A DNA stretch of 64,000 nucleotides from Erysipelotrichaceae bacterium (GTDB taxonomy: Bacteria; Bacillota_I; Bacilli_A; RFN20; CAG-826): assembly GCA_015059185.1 (NCBI GenBank), contig SVAY01000010.1, forward strand, positions 1 through 64,000, in the 5' to 3' direction. A program made the position numbers and the translations under genes. Below the pieces are notes generated by a model. It saw only the letters and a program-made list of their open reading frames with translations, did not search any database and was not told the DNA's origin. This document shows positions 57,610 to 64,000 of the stretch, in pieces. Numbering within the stretch: the first letter of the stretch is position 1; each line of letters begins with the position of its first letter.

Positions 57610-58759
57610 AAAAATATCTATATTTATCCCTTTAATTAGTTTATTTGGTTGTATTAACCAAAACTCTAAAAGAATAGTGGTCGTATATTACAAGAATAAT
57701 CCTCCTTTCTATATATCAGATGTTTTATCTATGGTTGAAGTAGAAAGCCAAAACAAAAAATATAAAAACCAATATGTTTTCAAGGCCTCTGAAAGTAACT
57801 ATGATATAGATTTTACTTACTCCAATGATTCAAAATATAAAAGATCAGTATTGCCTAATTATGATTATCTATTTGATTTTGTAAATCAAAATAATAAAGA
57901 TAATGGGGAATACTCCTTTTTATTTTCTACATATGGTACTTCGTATAATCCTAAATACATTGATGCTAGCTCATTAATTACATTTGATTCTATTAAATCT
58001 ATTGGTGATATAGAAGTTTATATGAATTATTTTGATGTATTACCTTACTTAATAAATGATAAGGTTCTTGATGAATCTTATTTCTACGTTGATAATAATG
58101 TCTTTAAAAGTTCAATTACCGATGACCAATATCAACTTCTTAGTTTAATTAATGATTATTTTGTAAATTATATAAGTATCAAATATGCACCTGAATATGC
58201 ATCTTTAGATAACAATGATATTTTGATTGCAAGCACAATGACCTTTTCTAGCACTAAAAGAGATTCTCAGGATGAAATATGTTTTACCTTGAATCCATCT
58301 TTATACATAAATGACTTGCACATCAATCCTAAAATCCCTATTGGAGGGTATTATCATTATTATGTTATGGAAGACAGTAAATTAAGTGATAGCAACATTC
58401 AAGAAATATATGAATTATTTATTTCTGAGCAAATTCAAAATAAATTAATTGAAAGTAATAATTATTCTTTATTCCCGGTTAATAAAAATGTTTACCATGA
58501 TGAAAAGCATCAAAATGTATTAAAAGACTTTATTAATCTTAGTAGCGATAATATTGTTGATTATTCTCATTCAGATATAATTGCTAATTACAATAAATGG
58601 GTATTCACCAGCACATTTATTAAAGCTATCTATTTAGTTAAAGAAGATAAAGACTTTACTTTTAAAGATTATGTAGATTATTTACTCAATGAACTTAATA
58701 ATGGTAACGTTTCTGTCCGAGATTATGCAGCATTTATAAAAAAAACTTTAAATAATTAG
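57599..58759 (+). CDS. Lipoprotein of unknown function
   Basis: 386 residues. A clear lipoprotein signal peptide with lipobox SLFGC (Cys18) opens the protein. The rest is rich in Tyr, Asn and Asp. It has no motif I recognise. The late stretch QIQNKLIESNNYSLFPVNKNVY vaguely recalls extracellular solute-binding proteins, but that is weak. It is translationally coupled to the preceding putative peptidase (11-base overlap). Confidence 0.6.
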   Translation: MFFKKISIFIPLISLFGCINQNSKRIVVVYYKNNPPFYISDVLSMVEVESQNKKYKNQYVFKASESNYDIDFTYSNDSKYKRSVLPNYDYLFDFVNQNNKDNGEYSFLFSTYGTSYNPKYIDASSLITFDSIKSIGDIEVYMNYFDVLPYLINDKVLDESYFYVDNNVFKSSITDDQYQLLSLINDYFVNYISIKYAPEYASLDNNDILIASTMTFSSTKRDSQDEICFTLNPSLYINDLHINPKIPIGGYYHYYVMEDSKLSDSNIQEIYELFISEQIQNKLIESNNYSLFPVNKNVYHDEKHQNVLKDFINLSSDNIVDYSHSDIIANYNKWVFTSTFIKAIYLVKEDKDFTFKDYVDYLLNELNNGNVSVRDYAAFIKKTLNN

Positions 58760-58769
58760 AAATTATATT

Positions 58770-58990
58770 AAAATATATTCGTTCAATAAGGGAACCCATT
58801 ATCTCAAGTCTATAAAGCGAATGCCGGTTGGTGAGAAGGGCAGATAGATAAGGATACGCGCCACTCCCTTGAAGCGATTAATACCCGCCGTGAAGACTTA
58901 CGAAAGTAGTCAAATTAAGTGCTTGTAAAATATTACAAGAAATAGGATGGTACCACGGGATAAACTCGTTCCTATAATGGAACGTTTTTC
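58770..58990 (+). promoter_or_regulatory. T-box riboswitch controlling alaS
   Basis: A T-box leader with stem I (apical part near 58821-58842), probable specifier codon GCC (58860-58862, followed by A, Ala), and the conserved T-box AGGATGGTACCACGG (58944-58958). TGGT (58948-58951) would pair with the ACCA end of uncharged tRNA-Ala. The competing terminator is CGTTCC / GGAACG (58967-58972 / 58979-58984) followed by T5. Uncharged tRNA-Ala should favour read-through into alaS. Confidence 0.9.
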
Positions 58991-59009
58991 TATATATGGA
59001 GGAAAATTT

Positions 59010-61595
59010 ATGAAAAAGATGACTAGTAGTGAAATACGTCAAACATGGTTAGACTTCTTTAAAAGTAAAGGTCACCACGTTGAACCAGGCGCTTCTTTAA
59101 TTCCAATTAATGACCCAACTTTACTTTGGATTAATGCCGGTGTCGCAGCTTTAAAGAAATATTTTGATGGTAGTGAAATACCTCCAAGCAGAAGAATCAC
59201 TAATGTACAAAAATCTATTAGAACAAATGATATTGAAAATGTTGGAGACGCTACTCACTTAACATTCTTTGAAATGTTAGGTAACTTCTCCATCGGTGAT
59301 TATTTCCGTAAAGAAGTAATCCCTTGGGCTGTTGAAATGCTATTTGACGAGAAGTGGTTTGGTTTCCCAAAAGAAAGAATATATATTACATATCACCCAG
59401 ATGACTTAGAAACAAAGAAATGCTGGATGGATGCAGGTATCAGTGAAGACCATTTAATCATTAAAGAAGATAACTTCTGGGAAATTGGAGAAGGACCATG
59501 TGGACCAGATACTGAAGTGCATTTTGATCGTGGTGAGAAATATGATCCAGAACATCTTGGTATTAAACTCTTAGAAGAGGATTTACCAAACTTTAGATTT
59601 GTAGAAATCTGGAACATCGTTTTCTCTCAGTTCAATAGTGAACCAGGTAAAAAGAGAAGTGAATATAAAGAATTACCTCATAAAAATATCGATACCGGTG
59701 CGGGACTAGAAAGATTTGTGGTTGTTATTCAAGAAACCGAAACAGTATATGAAACTGATTTATTCTGGCCAATTATTAAACGTACAGAAGAAATAAGCGG
59801 TAAAAAATACGAAGACAATAAACGCGCCTTTAGAGTTATTGCCGATCATATGAGAACTTGTACATTCGCTCTTGCTGATGGAGCAATGTTCTCTAATGAA
59901 GGTAGAGGTTATGTCTTAAGAAGATTACTCCGTAGAGCAACAAGATTTGGTAAGGTCTTAGGTATATCAAAACCATTCCTTTATTCTTTAGTGGATGAAG
60001 TAGTAGAAATCATGAAGAGCTATTATCCATATCTAGAAGGTAAGAAAGACTTTGTTAAGAAAGTTATTGAAACTGAAGAAGTGAAGTTCTTAAAGACCTT
60101 AGAAAATGGTGAAGACATCTTAAGTAAGATGATAGAAAAGAATAATGGCTTAAGTGGAGAAGATATGTTCTTGCTTTATGATACATATGGTTTTCCAAAA
60201 GAACTTACATTAGAAATCTGTGAAGAAAAGAATATCAAACCAGATGTTGCTCGCTTTAATGAGCTCATGAAAGAACAAAGAGATAGAGCAAGAGCCGCAA
60301 GAAAAGATGAACAATCAATGAATAAACAATCAGCGGATTTAATGGCTTTTGATCTTCCTTCAACATTCACTTACGGAACAGAAGTAGTAGAAGCTAAAGT
60401 CATTGGATTATTTAAAGACGGCGTGAAAGTTGATTCTCTTTCTGAAGAAGGAGAAGTCATCCTTGATAAGACTAATTTCTATGCGGAAAGTGGCGGTCAA
60501 ATTAGTGATACTGGTGTAATTAAAAATGCTAGCTTTGAAGCTTGTGTTACTAGTGTTAATAAAGCACCTAATAAACAACACTTACATCGTGTGGAAGTGA
60601 TGTATGGCGAACTTAAAGTTGGCGATACTGTTAAAGCGGAGATTGATGTTAAACGTAGGTTACTTATTACACGTAACCACTCAAGCGTACATTTACTCCA
60701 ACAAGCCCTTACTGAAGTGCTTGGTGATCACATTGCTCAACATGGTAGCTATGTGAGTGATGAATATTCTCACTTTGACTTCTCTCACTTTAAGAAATTA
60801 AGCGAAGAAGAAATTGCTGAAGTTGAAAGAAAAGTAAATAACTGGATCAGCGAATCTATTCAAGAAGAAACTAAGGTCCTCCCTATTGAAGAAGCAAAGA
60901 AATTAGGCGCAAAAGCCTTATTTAATGACAAATATGGCGATACAGTCCGTGTTGTTATGTTTGGCGATGTTTCTAAAGAATTCTGTGGAGGAACTCACGT
61001 AACAAATACTTCTGATATTGGTATCTTTGTCATTGAAAGTGAAGAAAGTGTTGCAAGTGGTGTTCGTCGTATTACAGCCCGTACATCAATTGGGGCATAC
61101 AACTTACTTAAGAAGAGAGAAAACTTACTTAATATGGCAAGAAATTCTTTAGGCGCCTCTTCTATCTTAGAAGTTAATGATAGGTTAAATGCTCTTAAGA
61201 ATGAGAAAGATGCTTTAAAGAAAAATAATGAAGCATTAACTAATAAATTAGCAAGTTTAGAAGCGAATAAATTATTAGATCAAATTAAACTCGAAGATGA
61301 CATTGCTAGACTCGCAGTTTATCTTCCAGGAGCAGATAGAAACGCAATCTTCAATTTACTCGATTCAATCAAGGGTAAATATCCTAACCACTTATTCCTC
61401 TTTATCGGTGAAGTGAATCTTCCTGTTGTTGTTTCTGTTAGCGGAAAAGCGAAAGAAAGATACAATGCAGGAATGCTCGTTAAGAAAGTGGCTGGTGTAT
61501 TAGGTGGATCCGGTGGCGGTAGACCTGATATGGCTAGTGGCGCTGGTAAAGATGCTAGTAAGATTAATGAAGCTTTAGGAGCCATTAATGAATAA
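59010..61595 (+). CDS. alaS: Alanyl-tRNA synthetase
   Basis: 861 residues. The class II catalytic core starts TSSEIRQTWLDFFKSKGH and contains FFEMLGNFSIGDYF. The editing domain keeps its zinc ligands: HSSVH (NHSSVHLL) and CGGTH. A coiled-coil and a C-Ala domain with GGSGGGRPDMASGAG end the protein. The ATG at 59010 follows GGAGG; an in-frame GTG at 58947 lies inside the T-box and is rejected. It overlaps ruvX by 8 bases. Confidence 0.97.
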   Translation: MKKMTSSEIRQTWLDFFKSKGHHVEPGASLIPINDPTLLWINAGVAALKKYFDGSEIPPSRRITNVQKSIRTNDIENVGDATHLTFFEMLGNFSIGDYFRKEVIPWAVEMLFDEKWFGFPKERIYITYHPDDLETKKCWMDAGISEDHLIIKEDNFWEIGEGPCGPDTEVHFDRGEKYDPEHLGIKLLEEDLPNFRFVEIWNIVFSQFNSEPGKKRSEYKELPHKNIDTGAGLERFVVVIQETETVYETDLFWPIIKRTEEISGKKYEDNKRAFRVIADHMRTCTFALADGAMFSNEGRGYVLRRLLRRATRFGKVLGISKPFLYSLVDEVVEIMKSYYPYLEGKKDFVKKVIETEEVKFLKTLENGEDILSKMIEKNNGLSGEDMFLLYDTYGFPKELTLEICEEKNIKPDVARFNELMKEQRDRARAARKDEQSMNKQSADLMAFDLPSTFTYGTEVVEAKVIGLFKDGVKVDSLSEEGEVILDKTNFYAESGGQISDTGVIKNASFEACVTSVNKAPNKQHLHRVEVMYGELKVGDTVKAEIDVKRRLLITRNHSSVHLLQQALTEVLGDHIAQHGSYVSDEYSHFDFSHFKKLSEEEIAEVERKVNNWISESIQEETKVLPIEEAKKLGAKALFNDKYGDTVRVVMFGDVSKEFCGGTHVTNTSDIGIFVIESEESVASGVRRITARTSIGAYNLLKKRENLLNMARNSLGASSILEVNDRLNALKNEKDALKKNNEALTNKLASLEANKLLDQIKLEDDIARLAVYLPGADRNAIFNLLDSIKGKYPNHLFLFIGEVNLPVVVSVSGKAKERYNAGMLVKKVAGVLGGSGGGRPDMASGAGKDASKINEALGAINE

Positions 61596-62010
61596 GGTGC
61601 TTGGTTTAGATCTTGGTAAAAAGACTTGTGGTATCGCTTATAGTGACGCTCTTGGCTTTGTGCATGGCGTTGAAACATATCGTTTTAAAGCATTTGATTA
61701 CGAAGATGCCGCCATTCATGTTGATAAGCTATTAAAAGAAAAAGGTATTACCGAAATTGCTTTAGGCTTACCTTTACACCTTAGTGGCGAATTAAGCGAG
61801 ATGGCTCAAAATGTTTTACATTTTAAAGATCTCTTGTTAGCTCTTAACCCAAATTATACAATTGAATTAGTAGATGAACGCTATTCTAGCGTCATTGCGA
61901 ATAACACCATCTCGGCGTTAAATATGAATCACGAGAAAAGAAAACAAGTAGTCGACACCTATGCTGCGTGTGAGATACTTGATACATACATTCGTAAGAA
62001 AGGAAAATAG
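61588..62010 (+). CDS. ruvX: Holliday junction resolvase-like RNase H-fold protein YqgF/RuvX
   Basis: 140 residues, the usual size. The conserved acidic residues lie in LGLDLGKKTCGIA, LVDERYSS and VDTYAACEIL; the family loop LGLPLHLSG is present. The family is involved in 16S rRNA 5'-end processing and possibly in recombination. The start lies inside the alaS end. In many Firmicutes a small UPF0297 (IreB) gene separates alaS from ruvX; here it is absent. Confidence 0.92.
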   Translation: MNKVLGLDLGKKTCGIAYSDALGFVHGVETYRFKAFDYEDAAIHVDKLLKEKGITEIALGLPLHLSGELSEMAQNVLHFKDLLLALNPNYTIELVDERYSSVIANNTISALNMNHEKRKQVVDTYAACEILDTYIRKKGK

Positions 62011-62012
62011 TT

Positions 62013-62279
62013 ATGGCAAAAGTAAAAGACAATCAAATCATTATTGAAGATGATGATGGACAAGAACATTTAATGGAAATACTCTTCACCTATGAACATG
62101 AAGAGAGAAACAAAAAATATGTTTTCTTCTTTGATCCAAATAACGAAGAAGAAGTACTCGTTATGTCTTATAACGATGAAGGTGAACTCTTCCCTGTAGA
62201 CGATGAAGAAGAATACGAAGAAATCGAAGAAGTCTTCAACGCCTTCGAAGAAGATCCAGAAATTCAAAAGATTAAATAG
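62013..62279 (+). CDS. DUF1292 family protein (YrzB-like)
   Basis: 88 residues and very acidic. The N-terminal IIEDDDGQEHLMEILFTYEH and the motif YVFFFDPNNEEEVLVMSYNDEG are typical of DUF1292. The role is unknown, but the family is regularly encoded right after ruvX in Firmicutes, as here. An AAGGAAA ribosome binding site lies in the end of ruvX. Confidence 0.9.
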   Translation: MAKVKDNQIIIEDDDGQEHLMEILFTYEHEERNKKYVFFFDPNNEEEVLVMSYNDEGELFPVDDEEEYEEIEEVFNAFEEDPEIQKIK

Positions 62280-62281
62280 CC

Positions 62282-63865
62282 ATGAAAAGATTAACTAAAT
62301 TTCTATCATTCCCACTTGTGTTTGTTTTAACTTCATGTGGCTTTTATTCTCGTTCTAAAGATTATCTTACGGGTAAAACAGTAGAAGGTAACCCAATTAA
62401 ATATTCTTTTAAACTTGCTGATAGAGATAAAGTAATCGAATGTTTAGATAAGACTCTTCAGCTTGCTGAAGCAGCAAGTGACTTTAAAGCATTTGAAGCT
62501 AGCTATAATAAGATGAATGACTATTATAGACAAGTCGCGGATGCTCGTGATGCAGAAGAACTTAAATACTATATGTATGGGAAAGAAGAGAATCAAACTC
62601 TCTCTTTAGAACTTTTTGAACTCTTAACATTAATCAGCAATAAAGCGAATAAGATTCATTATGCTGTTTTTAAAAACGATTTTAAGTCATCTTTTTACGG
62701 AAATATGACAGATGAAGAAATCATTGAAGAAATCGGTCCTGAATATACAGATGAATATTATACGAAGAATAATGAACTTAAAGCTTTAAAGGCTGACTAT
62801 AACAATTTAGATCCTAAAAAAGATTCTTATAATACGGATGTAGCAAACATCTATATTGACTTTGTTAATACTGCCAATGAACTCGCTATCTCTGCTGGAT
62901 ACGACAATTTCTTAGATTATTCTTACGAGAATTACTATGTCCGTCCATATACTTATGAATTTACCGATAGTTTCTTTGAGTATACTAAGAAATACGCTCT
63001 TCCATATTTTGTAAAAGCTTATTCTGCTTTAGAAGAACAAATCGCTAGTTTATCTAATGATGATTTAAACGCTGTTCGTCGATTCGTTCTTAAGAACGGT
63101 TTCACTACAAACTTCTCTTTAATCGAAGATTATAAAGACTATTTTGGTGGAGAATTTAAAACCATCTTTGATGATTTATGGTACGATAGCCGCAATTATT
63201 ACATTTCTTATGAAAAAGAGGCAACAACTACAGCCTTCACCTCATTAAGAAACGATGAACCATATGTCTTCTTTGGTAACCGCTTTGAAGCTTCAACTAT
63301 CGTCCATGAATTTGGTCATTATTATGATTATTCAATTAATGGTGATACGAATTCTTGTTACGATTTAGCGGAAACTCAATCACAAGGTAACGAACAGCTC
63401 TTCATTTACTATTTAAAAGAAGCTAATAAGTTTAATCCAGAAGCAATAGATGTTATTATTGGTAACCAATCACTTGATATGGTTTCTTCCGTTTTAGTAG
63501 CTTCGATGGTGAATGAACTCGAAAAGAAAGTATATCTTGATGAAGATTTAACTCTTGAAGATATCACTAAATATGAGGCGGAAGTCAAAGCTGATTTACC
63601 AATGGATGATTATTTTGACTTCGCTACTTATTGGAGAGCAGTCACTATTGATTCACCTTGTTACTATTTCAGCTATGCTGCTAGTGCGGTTGGTGCTTTA
63701 GAGATTGGCGCATATGCGAAAAACGATTTACGAGGCGCAATTGATAAATATAACAAACTCATCAATTACGATGATAAAAACGAAAATGATTATTTAGAAA
63801 TCTATAAAGAAGCTGGTCTTTCTTCTCCATTTGAAGAAGTGACATTTAAGACAATCTTTAAGTAA
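62282..63865 (+). CDS. M3-family-like zinc oligopeptidase lipoprotein
   Basis: 527 residues. The signal peptide has lipobox VLTSC (Cys19). The zinc site is HEFGH (342-346), with the third ligand expected in AETQSQGNEQL, which fits the ExxSxxNE pattern of M3 oligoendopeptidases. The helical N-terminal half fits that fold. An anchored, outward-facing M3 enzyme would trim peptides at the cell surface; most M3 enzymes are cytosolic. It starts two bases after the DUF1292 stop, with no evident Shine-Dalgarno sequence. No clear terminator follows. Confidence 0.8.
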   Translation: MKRLTKFLSFPLVFVLTSCGFYSRSKDYLTGKTVEGNPIKYSFKLADRDKVIECLDKTLQLAEAASDFKAFEASYNKMNDYYRQVADARDAEELKYYMYGKEENQTLSLELFELLTLISNKANKIHYAVFKNDFKSSFYGNMTDEEIIEEIGPEYTDEYYTKNNELKALKADYNNLDPKKDSYNTDVANIYIDFVNTANELAISAGYDNFLDYSYENYYVRPYTYEFTDSFFEYTKKYALPYFVKAYSALEEQIASLSNDDLNAVRRFVLKNGFTTNFSLIEDYKDYFGGEFKTIFDDLWYDSRNYYISYEKEATTTAFTSLRNDEPYVFFGNRFEASTIVHEFGHYYDYSINGDTNSCYDLAETQSQGNEQLFIYYLKEANKFNPEAIDVIIGNQSLDMVSSVLVASMVNELEKKVYLDEDLTLEDITKYEAEVKADLPMDDYFDFATYWRAVTIDSPCYYFSYAASAVGALEIGAYAKNDLRGAIDKYNKLINYDDKNENDYLEIYKEAGLSSPFEEVTFKTIFK

Positions 63866-63900
63866 TCGATTAATCTAAATTATCATAAAACAAATAATTA

Positions 63901-63934
63901 TTGGAATTAGAATAACGTTATTGATATAATAACG
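63901..63934 (+). promoter_or_regulatory. greA promoter with overlapping inverted repeat
   Basis: TTGGAA (63901-63906), 18 bases, TATAAT (63925-63930). The inverted repeat CGTTATT / AATAACG (63916-63922 / 63928-63934) spans the -10 box and could be an operator. An AAGAGGT Shine-Dalgarno sequence precedes the ATG at 63957. Confidence 0.6.
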
Positions 63935-63956
63935 CTTGCATTAAGAGGTAAAAACA

Positions 63957-64000
63957 ATGACCGAAAAGACTCAATTAACAAAAGAAGGATATAAAAAACT
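63957..64000 (+). CDS. greA: Transcription elongation factor GreA, partial (5' end only)
   Basis: The window ends after 14 complete codons plus two bases of the next, reading MTEKTQLTKEGYKK. This matches the GreA N-terminus, where LTxEGxxKL opens the first helix of the coiled-coil domain. GreA rescues backtracked RNA polymerase. Its place downstream of the alaS-ruvX-DUF1292 cluster agrees with gene order in other Firmicutes. Confidence 0.8.
   Translation, partial: MTEKTQLTKEGYKK

Noticed and set aside
57599..58759. Extracellular solute-binding protein assignment
   Set aside because: Only a vague likeness near the C-terminus; no ABC transporter genes are adjacent.
58947..59009. Start of alaS at GTG 58947
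   Set aside because: This stretch is the T-box antiterminator and terminator; the conserved protein begins at 59010 behind GGAGG.

Overview
The window comes from a low-GC Gram-positive-type bacterium, most likely an uncultured Bacillota (Bacilli; Erysipelotrichia/RF39-like gut lineage). The grounds are AT-rich third codon positions in housekeeping genes, Firmicutes-style intrinsic terminators, a T-box in front of alaS, an RNase J family protein, the alaS-ruvX-DUF1292 order, several lipobox lipoproteins and no outer-membrane genes. TGA is a stop codon (pulA, rarA and dtd end in TGA), so the Mollicutes code does not apply. The lineage is an inference; no rRNA is present.

Layout. Bases 1-34,300 are dominated by three giant surface-protein genes, together about 29 kb or 45% of the window. 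Giant 1 (84-10224) is a Cys/His-rich lipoprotein whose signal peptide is interrupted by a run of nine G, one base out of frame. Giant 2 (14713-20607) and giant 3 (21244-34290) have unrelated ectodomains, but both end in an apparent three-helix membrane anchor and a cytosolic tail built of tandem copies of the same roughly 165-residue domain. The giant 3 ectodomain is clearly richer in GC than its tail, so the gene looks like a chimera. Between the giants lie rpsO (with a structured leader), a decayed and an intact ORF6N-type gene separated by a duplicated rpsO terminator, and pnp.

Bases 34,360-41,270 hold a divergent pair (a lipase-like lipoprotein and an HTH protein with many membrane helices) and a three-gene FAD/NAD oxidoreductase operon of the anaerobic glycerol-3-phosphate dehydrogenase type. 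Bases 41,325-48,805 carry an RNase J paralogue with a degenerate active site, then ftsK-pulA-plsC. A minus-strand rRNA m5C methyltransferase converges on plsC. Bases 50,169-54,795 are a tight operon pdp-rarA-dtd-mnmA-membrane protein with ATGA/TAATG overlaps. Next come a secreted 5'-nucleotidase, a putative cysteine-peptidase/lipoprotein pair, the T-box-controlled alaS-ruvX-DUF1292-M3 peptidase cluster, and the start of greA at the right edge.

Two themes run through the window. One is heavy investment in very large, modular, apparently recombining surface proteins, one possibly phase-variable and two linked through the membrane to a shared tail domain of unknown function. The other is promoter placement: at least five operon-leading start codons sit 7 or 8 bases after a -10-like hexamer, which suggests leaderless mRNAs, while other genes use a Shine-Dalgarno sequence or overlapping starts.
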